Source of the DNA: Trichuris trichiura
Lineage: Eukaryota; Nematoda; Enoplea; Trichinellida; Trichuridae
NCBI GenBank assembly: GCA_037903355.1
Contig: JBAJFE010000029.1
Coordinates: 620,001 to 684,000, forward strand
Reading direction: 5' to 3'
DNA: 64,000 nucleotides
The first letter of the stretch is position 1; the number at the start of each line of letters is the position of its first letter. Made by a program: the position numbers and the translations under genes. Under the pieces are notes generated by a model. It searched no databases and was not told the origin of the DNA. It was given only the letters and a program-made list of their open reading frames with translations. Below are positions 46,600 to 59,147 of the stretch, piece by piece.

Positions 46600-49500
46600 C
46601 AGTCCCACAGCGAACGGAGGGTGAGCATATCGTAAACAACAGCGTCCTGCAACAAGAAAGCAAATAGAAACAATGCGATAGGGGATATATTTTTCGATAA
46701 ACTTACCGATCGCACAATCAACTTTGTTCAAGCTTTTATGATGAGTAGACAGACATGTCCGAGCGAATCTACTTCAAACGGCTGTATAGACGACTTCAGT
46801 TCGTCTAGTGGGCTAACTTTTACAGTTTTTCTTCTCATCCGCAATTTGAGTTTGGAAGAGAAAAACCGATACAACAAGTTGTCGCACTCGCGAAGAGTAC
46901 TTCGAGAAAGCGTAAGTGTTGGACTCTCAACGCCACATGCACCCAAGACAAAGTTCATTGGGAACCATTGAAAGCATAGGAGATATTTCAATGGCAAAGC
47001 TTTCACTGCTTACGCAGAGTACGCAGTGTCCAATTCCCAGCAATGCCTTGCTTCCATTTTTGATAGGCTTACGTAGGATCCCACACACATGCACAAGGCT
47101 GATCCTTAAATCGATGCTAATTCCCATGAAAATATAGAACTGTCAGAATTCACTGAAAGCGACAAGCGATTTCAGGAAGCCATTGACGTTAGTCGCTTGT
47201 TCGTGCAAACAGCCGCTATGACGAAATGCAGATTTTTTTGCAGACTGCGTTTCGGAAACTCATGGACATATGCTATTCTTGGCTGTATGCTCCGTTGCTA
47301 TAGCACATTATCCAGTAGTCTAAACCTTGTTGTATGATGCATCAAACAGACTTTCACAAGGTTTTAGACAGAGGAACTGCACAAACATCTAACAGTCCCC
47401 ATTGACGAAAGCCACTCGCATTTGTGTGCTCTTCAGCATTCGTTTGAATGACGAAACCTTTCTCTCCGAAAATTTTCAACATTTCTCGTAGCCGAATCAG
47501 CGGCAACTGCAATGCAATAACCAGGGCAATCAACTTCTTGCGCTGATTACAAAAGGTGAAATCATCTTAAGAAGCTCTCTTTTTAGTTCTACCAAGTACA
47601 TGGCGCCACTTTGACGATGAAACAGGATTATCTGCTCAAGATGCGACGTCTCACCAAACAGAACACTAACATCTGCCACGGACATTTACATAGACAGTGT
47701 GCATCAATTGAGAACTTCGACTACTCGTCTAATCAGTGTTCCCATAGAGCAAGAGCGAACCTTGAATAGTACAGCGAATGTTGAAGCCAATGCTGCACAC
47801 TTGACGATATCAACGAAGAATACATTCATGCGAAGTCAACGGCCATTGCGACTGACAAAACTTCAGAGATTGAACGTTCATCAACGACATAAAATGAACT
47901 GACATCAATTCCACTGCGAATAGCGTACCTCTTGCATAGCCTTGCAAAGTACCCAACATACATGGTTGTTACACGAAGATATGCTAGGTGTTACAGATAT
48001 AACTGCTGTTAGAAACAGCTCAATCTGACCACCAAACTATGCAAATTCATCACCACCAAACAGAACAGTAAATACCCTTCATCGTCAAGCACCCAAAGAT
48101 ATTGCTGCTCACTGAGAGCATCAGACTGTCTTATTCATAACGCTCAATTCAATACTTGGCAACTTCACATGGCGGGCGTTGAGACAGTGACAAACAAAGG
48201 AAAAGTCACTTTACTGTTGCCCAAGAAATTCGTTGCGAAAGAACCGATTGCCAAACTTGAGAGCATAAGGGCTGCACACTTTGAAGACCAACGGTTTAAC
48301 ACGCGTCGAATCAGTCTTCTTTTGAGCAGCCACGGCACAAATCAACCTTGCCAATCGAAACGAAAACCCTTCTGGAGTTTACGCTACGTTAGCACCCAAA
48401 CTTTCACTTTGTGCTGAGAATTCAAAACACTCATCCATAGAATTTCATGGAAATCCCATGAACAGACAGGCTACCGTTCTCCCAAACACACGGCCATCTC
48501 AAACCGTTCGAGATGACTCGACGTCATCAGTAACCCAATGGCGGAACATATGGGTGTTAAACATCACTAACCGTCAGTTAATCGTTTCATTTGCATAGTT
48601 TGTTGAAACGACGGCTTGTTGTTACAACTCCTCGTCGCACAGACGCAACGTTTGCTTTCGAACTGATAACTTCATGAACCCACGTTTTAAAAAATGCAGT
48701 TTCCTGTCGCGGTTATCATATCGCAAACCACGGTAACCTGCAACAGTAAAGCATTCAGAGATTATACGAGAAAAAATATATTTTCATGTACGCACCTGCA
48801 ACAAAAGCGAACTCCTTAAAGACTTCGGAAGGCTGGAGAATGCAATGCTAACGTAACTGAAGCAGCTGCATGACGCAGTGCTGAATGTATGCATTCACGA
48901 CTGCATGGAATCGTGAATGCGAAAGGTCTCAAAGGAGAAGACGAACTTCATTTCGGCGACTCGACAAGACTGATCGTCATGAAGGCATTTGCTCTTACAG
49001 AATGTGAAAATTTGGAAAGTTTTGCCTTTTATCCATTAAATGACTTTCTTGAAAGCCCAACATACATTCGACAAGTTCACACACTTGCAAGGAGCACTTG
49101 ACCATCGTACTTCAACTTTCGTGAGACGACAGTGTCCCGCTTTCGAACGCTTCTGTGAAAGTTTAATAACTCGCTGAGGAGCACTAAACGCCAATAAGAT
49201 GACCACGTCAGTTTGCTTTCTTGTTAAACAATGAAAGCTCACACGAGCAGGTTGAAACAAACAGAACGCAATTTCTCCTTCAGTCACTAGTCACTTGAGA
49301 ATGTGAACGACGAAGCTTTCACAGCTCAAGAGAGTCTAGCAGACGAAAATCATCACTTTGGTCTTCTGTTTAAACATCCTGCGGGCTAGCAAAGGATGTA
49401 GCGACAAGTTTTAAATCGACATCTTCACCAGCAACCACATTTTGCATCGAGATTTTTACGTCTCATCAGACGTAAGCCTGCATATCGGTCAATTGGACGC

Positions 49501-52500
49501 AAGCAATAATGAAGCTCTTGAGCTACAATACGCTTGATTTTGCCCGAGTGAACTTATCCAGCAATAACATTGACTGCCACAACCATTGCGCAGTCACCAA
49601 CGTGAAATTTCCATCTAATCGGCCAACAAACCAACTGGTCAGCTAGCTGGATGGTCTGATTGAAATAAGTATCGTTCAGTCCTGCACTAGTCAAATGGCT
49701 AGCCAACGGACAGCTTTAGCCAGTATGTCTACTGAAGTTTTCATCCGCTAGCCTACCACTTTTCTACTGTAGACGCCCAGTGCTGACCGCATTTAGCCGC
49801 ACACACTGCAAGACCATATATGCCAAGCAGATGTCTGGTAAAAGGGCGCTACGGCGACTCGCAAGCGTATCGGCAACAGTGGGAAGTTATCTGAGCCTTT
49901 CCAAGAACATCTTTCCTGCTCCTCAAGTTTTTCTTTAGTTCTACCCAAAGGGCATTCGAACCAGCTGCGTCGACGAACATGTGCTCAATGAACTGGCCAA
50001 CCTTCGTTTTCTCTCCATACAGGCACGCTTTTCGTGGAAGGTAAGTGAAGATATTAAACCTTTTTTAAGTGTGCAACAAGCAGAGCACACCAGATGATTT
50101 CAGCAATGAATATCTCAACAGCTAGCTAACGGGCTATAGAGACTGATTTCGTCAGGGCAATCAACCAAAGCAACGATCTTCAAGAAAGCACTTTAGCTTT
50201 CTCAACGCTGGAAGTTTTCTACAACTTTCTGTCGTGCGCACAATCTCACTTCCGGTCGTGACACGCACACATTTCAGAAGTTGTTACTCTCATCAGCAGT
50301 AATGCAACAGTTTAACCATTCAACATAGAACAGTATCCAGTCTCAAAAGAACCATCACGTCAACTAAGCTAATGCTTTCGTGCCAAGTCCGCCTCTAGTA
50401 ATAGTCGCGTAACCGCAAAGAGGAGATTCCGGTGATTCTAGGTACACCGAATTATACAACTACTTTCCGCTTCGTATTTCTTCTGCATCTTAGGGTCAGA
50501 CTCCGTGCATGTACCGCAGAAGAACAAAGGTTAATGCACGAATAAGTGAGAAATATCATGAAAACAACTTTTTGCATGATAAAGCTGACCAGGACAATCG
50601 ATTTCTGGCATCCATTAGCATTAGCCATAAATGCAAACAGCACCCCGAACAAAGGACCTATTTCCTTCGCAGTTCCTTGATAGATTTTGGCCATGACATG
50701 CATACATGGCGGTATCTCATCTGGTCGTCCGTTGAAGTAGATTAACAATTGAGGACAACGGCGAATGGTTGAAAGTCACATTGGTGAGTACACAGCTGAT
50801 GCCAACGCACTGATGCACTGGAATAATGAAAAAATTATACAAGGCACGAGTCTTTACTGTATACGCACCTACAAGAGAAACATTTCATTCCAGCCTTTTG
50901 GCAGTAACAGGAATTCAAGCGCACAATTAGAGCCGTGCTTGAATGTTGGCACTTCGTTTCCCTTATTGTTGCATGCGTTGAATAACAAAAAAGGAATCTT
51001 AACGTGCCAGATGAGAACTTGACTCGGTTTTTGCACTTATAGTGAGACAGTTCGTCCACAGTAAAGTATTTTAGCTCAGACAAACTGTAGATCTCCTTGA
51101 GCAGTCACCCATAAAGCCATCCTCAAAATTCTTGCTATCTTCAGTGTGACTCCCGTGAACCGGAGACACCGAAAGCAGACATAAGACTAAACGCCGGCTA
51201 AAGCGAGCAAAATTCCAACACGACTACAGCTTTCATCTTCATTCGACGTACAAAATGCGCTGACGCTTGCAAGCTCGCGAAAGCAATTCGAGTGGACGTG
51301 CTCTTGCCGACTAAGCAGGCAGTGGCTGCTCGATGTAGACGAAAGCTTTGCACCTTAAGCATAGGCACCGGCATAGCATGCCATTTACCAATCTTGGCTT
51401 TGCTTTGCTTCTATTTGAGGTTGGCTTTGATGCCTCCTTAGCCAAGTTGGGAAAGGAATCATTCTCTATACGAACGTCTGGCTTTATTAAGATGGAATTC
51501 AACTGCCTGGCACTCTTCCAACCATCAGCAAAGTGTTTCGGTGCTACGGTCACAATAGTGTGAAGTGTTGTACATTCCAACTGCGGTAATAGCTGGTGAC
51601 CATAAAGCGTTCAAACGCATGGCACTCATACGAGCTTTCGCCTTTCTTCTACTGCCATTTCTTCATTGTCGACTACCCAGGCTGCAAATTTCTTGGCTCG
51701 AGCCTAACAATGCAGTTGCTTAGGCAACCGTACGTGCTTTTACAACACGTTGAAGCAAGGCAAGATCCTCACAAGCGAGAATCTAGGCAAACAGCACGTC
51801 CCTGTTGGTGATAGGGAACATAAACGTGGACGACAGTGCTCTTCCTTTAGAGAATGCCTTTGTATCGGGTCGTCCACTACGTCTGTTACCCGTAAACGGT
51901 AGTCAGGCCGGCAACGGCAAGGAGCTAACCAACGACTTGAGCGCACACTGTCCGCCCTATGTGAGCCAGGAACTTGGCACTTCAACATACGCCCAGTATT
52001 AAGTCGACCATAGCGACGTTTCGATTTGGGTTAACGCATACGCCAGAACCGAAATCATCAAGAACTCACGATTTTCACCGTAAGTACGTTAATGCATTGG
52101 ATGGCTTCGTAGGTCCGCATTATGCAGACCATTTCATCATTTGAGAATGACGTCGGACACTGAGGTCGACAAATGACATTCATACAAAGTGCGTGGCTAT
52201 GCAATCTTTGTGAAAATGAACAGGCACTTCGCTCAGATTACAAATAAATCATCTCACTTAAAATATCGACTTCAAAAGTGCACTGGTCTGCATCGATCAC
52301 GCTAAGCGTACGCAGACGTAGCTGAGCAGAGAACGGCCGTATTCATGCTATGCGCAGTTGGTGAGCATTTAAATTTTAAACTGCACTGGACGAATTTCTA
52401 TCACTGCTTTGCATACACAGCATGTAACAGTTAACTAGCCATCCACTTTTTTGTTCTTACTGAATCAAAACTCATCAACTTTGGATACGCCAGAATTACT

Positions 52501-55080
52501 CTTGTAACCATAGCGTAGTCGAAACTGTGCCACAAAGCAAGGCAAAAACAAGGATTTGGCGTTGGCTTTCCGAGATGGGGTAGCACCGGAGGACAAAAAC
52601 ATTAGTCGACTAAGTCTTTAGTGCCCACTTTGCATCCATTCAAACGCACTACTGGCACTGTAAAAAAGCAAGAAGAAACTGATGTGAAGCGAACAGTCAT
52701 CTTCTCTTATAAACATTTGTCAGCATTTGAGATGCACCATATGGCTAGCAGCCCACAGTGAAAATGGCAGAGCTTACAGTTTCTTCCAACTCAACACCTA
52801 ACGCCTATTCAAGCTCTGAACAAGCCAAAGCTTCCGCTCCACCTGTTTAACTTGTTTATAGAAGACTTAATGTTCTGTTCAGCACTCAATAAAGACGTTC
52901 TGAAGGTGTGAGCGGCGCTGACGAACGCTCGCATCACTACTCGGAGCCCGTAAGAAGACTTAGACAAGGCACTGAAAAAGATTCCAACGAATATTGCATA
53001 TGCTGAATAACACGGAAGAAACAAACCTGAATAGAACTCTTTCATCGACGTGAAGGAAACGGAGAAGGACAGTTGCTCGACAGCGCACGTACTTCACACC
53101 TGTCGTTTACAGTCATGACAATCCATGAATCGGGTGAGTTTGAATATCACTTAGCTGGCCGTTTAACATGCACCATCTTTTTGGAGCAAAAATGAACTGC
53201 AATTTTTCTTCAGTTCAGATAAGAAGGTTCGTTTTTGACGAAGACTTGCATGATGCCACTTGTGCTTCTCTCGCTGCGACGTCAAAACATCAGTCAGCTG
53301 AGCTGAGTTCTCCCGTACAACAGGAGTTAACGCATACTGAGGAATAAAAGCAGAAGTCATCTGCGCGTGTCGCACAGCCACTGTTTCATTCGTTGTCCAC
53401 CTTTCGCAGACAAGGCGAGCTTTGGATTTCAGAATGTCTAACGGGTTTCCACTTGGTAGAGGCAACGCGCTCACGGCAGTAGCCGTAGCCATAATACGAA
53501 TATCATTTCTGAGTCAGTATCTTTTTCCATAGGCACTCTCACTCGAGTGCTAGCAGTACCCCACATGACTGAGCTGCTAGCGGCATACTGTTACCAGTTC
53601 GCTGCGGCCTCTGCTGACTGATCGCATTCCACTTTTATGAAGTAGCCAAGCTGCTTCCATACAACAGACAGAACTGCTTCGCTTTTATGCGCCGTTCTTC
53701 TTTACGACTGCCTTAGGCATACTTGTTCTGTGCTGTATTTGCCCCATTGCTTAATTTCAATATCCGTACGCGCTCCTGCGTTCATCAATTTTTCTTTCAG
53801 GACACACATTGGACATAAGCCATTTTTCCAGGCAAAGCTATCGGTTTTTACTAACTGAACTCCGAAAGCGTGGATATGGCTTCACTGGATAGGCACACAG
53901 CATTTTGCCTTTTCAGTGCCCTTCGAAGTAACGCGCTGTGAAATCAAGATTGCTGCTCTCTTTTCGCGATCCATGGAACGGCAGCAAATCACGACTTGGA
54001 AGTCAGCAGAGGGACAGCGTCAACGTTGGGCAACGACCAATAGTAGCAGTAGCCTACCTCTGAGCAGCTCCAATAATCTGGGTTTAAGCAGTATAGACAC
54101 CGTTGACTTGAGGTCGTCGTAATACCACTTTAAATGCTTGCTAACAGCAGCGTTTCAATAGACGTTCATTGCATGTCGCAAACTGACCTGCGTTGATAGC
54201 TTGCAATTGAAAGACGGCAGCAGACCAGACAAGTGCACTGCGCTCTGTTCAGCCCGTAACTATGGCTGTTTTGTTCAACAGGATAATGCTGACTCATCCA
54301 AACTGGCGGCTGTTCACACATGGTCAAATGATCATCAACGTGAAAAACGACCCAGCGCAATAACGCCCGAATGTAGGTTAACCACACGCTCTTTCCTGCT
54401 ACGAACCATGGTGATCATGTGAGCATAATAGCTCAGTACTGCAGCGAGCTCAAATGGAGGACGATAAGAAACCTCGTCATCGGTTCGTAGCCTGAGAAGT
54501 TGCACGCTCTAGTGAATCAGCTTAATCAAACAACGTAATTAGCTGCGGTCTGCGTAAAGTCGCATGACCTTTTCTACGCACAGAGCAGCACCGAACTTTT
54601 GCTCGCTGTTACCACATTTGAGCGTTGTCGTTGTAAAAAACATTCCGAAACTTCTCCCAGCCACTGCCGGAATAGCATGCACTCTGCTGATAACAGCTGG
54701 ATGAGTTTCTTCTGAGAAAAGACGAGTTCTGAACACTACAGCCGCCAATTCATTTCTTCAAGTCGATCGCAGATGTAGCGTTAATTTTAAACTTCTGCTT
54801 CAAAGAAATCGCCTTCTCAAAATGTTTTAACGTTGCGTACAACGACTGCGATCAATCAACCGACAGTGCAGAAATGGAAACAATACACGACTGTTAGTCT
54901 CCACTCGCTCATACCGACCACGATGGACGTACATCTTCTGTCGGGTCTTCACCCTGCAGCTAAATCGGAAATGGGCAGACGTGACGAAAGCTTTCTTCGT
55001 TGCGAACAAGTTGACGACTGCTCTCCCAGCCGAAGAGTAAAGACAATGCGGTCAGTCGAATGAACGCTTTTCCGCTAACC
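46600..55080 (-). repeat. Possible old tandem array, about 2.1 kb spacing, five intron-like segments
   Basis: Minus-strand GT-AG segments of 51-62 bp occur at 46647-46706, 48738-48795, 50818-50868, 52972-53026 and 55018-55079. Their 3' ends are 2091, 2080, 2154 and 2046 bases apart. The first two resemble each other inside (AAAATATAT.., then CTTGTTGCAG or CTGTTGCAG) and just after (GTTGTTTACGATATGCTCAC against GTGGTTTGCGATATGATAAC). Two have similar upstream ends (AAGGAGTTCG.., AAAGAGTTCT..). Similarity of the others is weak and the implied reading phases do not all agree. This may be a decayed tandem gene family; chance is not excluded. Confidence 0.28.
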
Positions 55081-55549
55081 AAATATGGCAGAAAAACGAG
55101 GATGGAAGCAAGCGCAGTCACAAGTCGACGTGACTTAAGAGCAGAGACTTCACGACCAAACCGCCGTCGCAACGCAGAACGCAATGCAGTAGTGCAATAG
55201 GCTGCACACCATATCCCCACGCAAGCGAAACTACCGTTCACTGATCGTCAGGTCACAACTATTGTTCATCCGGTACACAGAAACCATTGCAAAATAAGTT
55301 TTTCATGCGTGTGACTCTAACTCGATTGAGATAAGAAACAACCTTTATTCTTCAACATTCTTCGCCTACTCCAGGCTGACAGGAGCCCTCTATCGTAATT
55401 AGCAGTAATCAAAATAACACATGGGACACGTCATCTTTTATGCTCAGGTACGTCAGCGTCGTGCGACCCGTACGATCCGTGACAATGATGCTTAATAGGC
55501 TAAGATTTAAGATTACTTCATTTTTGCATTTTTCCAAAGTATTTCGAAA

Positions 55550-55815
55550 GACTGGGTGTCTTTTAACATGCTTTGGGTGATTCATAGTTGTTCCTCTGGT
55601 TCACGGTTTGAATCATCCATTCATTGGTAGGGCATTTTGAAGTTTACTTACAGATACATACAACAGGCCAAACCCGTGAACCAGAGGAACAACTATTTTC
55701 CAAAGTAATTAAAAATACCTGGATCCATCTCACTTTGACGCACGTGAGTTAGATAGCTACCGCTTGTCCATCGTTATTTGACCGACGTCCATGCATTTTT
55801 TTTGCTACGTACAGT
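55550..55815. repeat. Dispersed repeat with internal inverted segments (copy 2)
   Basis: Copy of the element at 13,010-13,290. Here the internal inverted repeat is clear: ATAGTTGTTCCTCTGGTTCACG at about 55,585-55,606 is answered by CGTGAACCAGAGGAACAACTAT at about 55,674-55,695. The enclosed 65 bp include a piece related to the 38 kb inverted repeat (TTGGTAGGGCATTT). It ends GTCCATGCATTTTTTTTGCT like copy 1. Confidence 0.65.
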
Positions 55816-57138
55816 GGCTTAGGGTTACCTCGCCTTCACCCCGACCTCAGTTCTCTGTTGTTCTCGTGCAACAGACGTGAACCTTAAGAACCATCTGGTA
55901 TTATGGTACATTTAGAATTCCGACCTTTAGGAGTATGAGGCATTGAGTATGAATCCATATATATATATATTACTAACAAAAAATGCATGCTCCGTCACGT
56001 TGTGAGCAAAAACTGTTTACGTATCGGAAATCCCTCAACGAGTTGTCCAGGAAACTGTGGAGTGGTCTCTAGCAAAAGTAATTGCTTTACTCAGTTTAGC
56101 TCTGCTCATAAATAGGTTTTCTGAAAAGTACGTCCGCTGATTCTCGCCTGAAACCTTCTGAAAGATATTAATGCACATGCTGCATGCTGTAAAATGCCCA
56201 GTCCACCTCAATCATTACTTTTTTAACTGAATGATACCGTTGGAAGTTTTTCACCATTGTTTTTTTGCTTACGATTATAAGATAACATATAGAACTGCTT
56301 ATTCTAGATGACCACAGAGTACTTGTCAAAAAAGAGCTTCGACTATTTTCATTTTCTCTAAGGACAATAAATCAAGCTGATTACTGGTCCGCATAGTGAG
56401 CGTATGGAATTGCTGCCTGTTTCTGGAAGGTACCGTCCAGTGAAATTAAGGCTGCTGGCTATATATTTCCAGGACCGTTTTCAGAAAAAAGTGACACGAG
56501 TACCATTAGCTGCCAGCCGTGCATTGACTTATTCTATTCCTAATGACGCGCGATGCAGTTTTGAAAAAGCTTTCTTCCATTGCCTGCCACGCTCTTTTAG
56601 AGTAATGTCTAAGTTTTAATCAAAACTCTGTTATTTATTTAAAAATATAATTAAGACGATTATAGTGTGTTCACCTTGAATCCGTTAAAGGTAGGGCAAG
56701 ATTCGTCCAGGAAAGCTCTGGTGAGTAAAACAACTGTCGTCTTCTCACAGGTGCAATCGCTCAAAAAGAAGAAAGGGTAGTCAAGTAACATTGCGAAAGG
56801 TGATTAATTCATTCTCTGACCTCTCTTGGCGCCGTTACCACAAAAATGCTCTCCTTTCTCTCACCCGCTTAAACCGGAGCATGTTACTATCAACTGCATT
56901 TAGTCATGGACATGTATTCCAACAAGCAGAGCATATTCTATAGTGACAGGTACTGGCGCTAGAACTTCTGAATTAGCTTTCTTCCTGCTCTTCTCAAGTG
57001 CTGAGTCAAAGTTTTGCACATCCCCTTCTCTACGTTGGCTAGCAGCGTAAACAAGTCAACTTAACATGTAACAAAAAATTTCCCGTCTTTTGATCTTCCC
57101 GTTTGTTTTGTATTTGTTATCTGTAAAAAAAACCAGCA

Positions 57139-57182
57139 CAAGCGCCCTACCAACGAATAGATGAGCAAGTTGTTAGGAAATG
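57139..57182. repeat. Fragment of the 38 kb inverted-repeat family
   Basis: GCGCCCTACCAACGAATAGATGAGCAAGTTGTTAGGAAA-type sequence, about 80 percent like the arm at 38,078-38,110. It is an isolated piece with no inverted partner nearby. Confidence 0.5.
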
Positions 57183-57930
57183 ACAGAAAACGAATACACA
57201 TAGCTCTTGGGACGCTCTGATCCCGTCGTTAGCGTAAGAAAGGGATCTTAAAAGAGAAGCATGTCACACAGTCGCTTTTTTAAAAGCTTCCTCGTATTAT
57301 TAATACAATGTCACTGAATATTTTGCATAATAAATGCTGTATCTTGTAGCGCTTGTTTCCTAAAATCGCTGACTACCATTGACGTAAAAGACTCATTATT
57401 GACTACACTTTTAGGATGGCTTCCGTCCATCCGCAACAAATAATTATTATAGAATGTACTAGTATAAACTAACTTAATGCAGAAAACCCCAGTCAGATCG
57501 CCTGCTGAATATAAAAGATGGAGTTGAATGCACAAACACGTTCTGGCCGCGTTAAAAAAGTTTAACAAGTTGGCATCGAAAATTACGTATACGAATCTAA
57601 AGGCTCATATTTCGTTCGGCAGTGTTAAACGGTTTTTCTGCACAGGCATTCACGTAGCATGCACAAAGCGCCTATACCATGTAGAAGATCAAAACAATCT
57701 TTCATCTGTAGTTGATAACTACTAGATATAAGTTTATGATTCTACTAATATAAAAATGGAGACATTAATGAAGCTAAGAGACGCTGCAAACATATCTGGT
57801 GTACATCAAATAGAGAGAACGAGACTAGCTATATCTTAGCACAATAGGACAGCTAAAAGACGGAACAAATAAAAATGAAATGAATTCAGTGCGTCTGTGG
57901 AAGGCACCGATTTAAAAGGTAATGCAGGCG

Positions 57931-59147
57931 CTAGATGTCTAAGTAAGAGACGCGCTTTCGTGGACGTAGACCATATACTGTACTTCGCCTAGTGTCAGCT
58001 ACCATTGGAGAAACGGGATTTCTTTCAACTTGGTTAACTCGCTTTTTCCTGCTTGGCTTTGACTTCTCAGCAACGAGATTGCGTTCGGACAATTCACCTA
58101 TAAACGAATAGGTGTCGTGTTCGGTTGCAGCGCTCTGCTTAGCTTCAGCCATCTGGATGGAGCATTTGGACTGAGAACCCGTATTCTTTTTCGCTGTAGT
58201 TGCTCGGTTATTTGCTATTGCCGAATTCTTGATAGTGGAATGGTTCTTTTTTCGATCTGGATATGATTTCCCTGGTACACAATCAACTTTTTTGTTAATA
58301 ACTTTTTTTCTTATTTTTGCAACCGGCAGGGCGTCAGTAATTGTTGATAATTCAGCTGCATTCGGTTGACAATCTGGTATGTTGTTTCCTGTAAAATATC
58401 CTTTTTTATATTTACATGTCTGATGTACGTTCATTTTTACCATGTTGAGCGAATCCGATATTGGCAGGTGGCATGCCCGCATTGCTATCAACATTAAATG
58501 GCTCTGAAATACTGCCTTGTGACGACGAGGATGGGCCTTGCTTGCTACTGATCTCTTCTATTACATCACAAAAACTGGAGATTTGATTTAAAGGACCATT
58601 AACTTGCTCATAAGCATCGCACAGTGCGTTCAGGGAATGCGTGACAAGGCTTTCCACATAAGAAACTGCTCTTAGCTTCTCAAGAACTGAGGAGGCAAAT
58701 CGGCTCAAAGCTTCCTTCTGCAACAGACAGTAATTAACGCAAGCATATAGTGGGCTAAACAAGCCTTACATGATGCTTATTGCACTCTGTGTGACATGCT
58801 TCTCTTTTTTTGGGAAGTAACTGTTTAAGCTGGGTGTTTTCCTTTTCCAAAGTCTTCAGGTTTTCCCGTAGTTGCTCCACTTCTCGTTTTAATCCATCAC
58901 GCGAAGAAGCGCGTTGCTCCAGGTCATCTCTTTGGCGTTTCATTTCTAACAATTCATTTCGAAGCTGGTTAATCTTTTTCTTTGCCTTCCAACAAGATCG
59001 GGTCAAAATTGCATTATTGCACTTAAGGTGCTTTATGAGATCGTCTTTTTGCAAAGAAGCGGGCGAACACCTTGCATCTTTCGCAAACTGCCCACGATTA
59101 CTCTTGTTCACGGAAACTTCACCACTAGTTGTATTTTCAATTTCCAT
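57931..59147 (-). CDS. Shugoshin-like protein, three exons, 370 residues
   Basis: Exons 58770..59147, 58441..58717 and 57931..58388, separated by two 52 bp introns (CAT/GTAAGG to TTGCAG; CATG/GTAAAA to TTACAG), with phases 0 and 1 kept; the sum is 1,113 bases. Residues about 30-115 form a coiled coil with LIKHLKCNNAIL and KKINQLRNELLEMKRQ, like the N-terminal shugoshin coiled coil that binds PP2A. The middle is Ser/Asn-rich and low complexity. The last 60 residues are basic and end RRSTVYGLRPRKRVSYLDI, resembling the C-terminal basic motif that binds phosphorylated histone H2A. Shugoshins protect centromeric cohesin in meiosis and mitosis. Length and order fit, but both motifs are short and degenerate, so another coiled-coil chromatin protein is possible. 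The gene structure is much surer than the name. Confidence 0.6.

Larger units (their letters stand above)
44700..57930. other. Long stretch without an assignable gene
   Basis: Reading frames of 60-109 residues occur on both strands, but none has a recognisable motif and neighbouring frames do not join across plausible splice sites into a known protein. From about 45.3 to 55.3 kb base composition is more balanced than in the first 13 kb and A/T runs are rarer, a possible sign of former coding sequence (see the periodic intron-like segments). From 55.8 to 57.9 kb the DNA is AT-rich and featureless, apart from the small repeats listed and a short (AT)n run near 55,959. Confidence 0.5.

Noticed and set aside
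54827..55241. Overlapping frames with a signal-peptide-like segment near 55.1 kb (minus)
   Set aside because: A hydrophobic stretch is present, but the phase does not carry into the frame after the candidate acceptor at 55,018, so no gene could be built; kept only as part of the periodicity observation.
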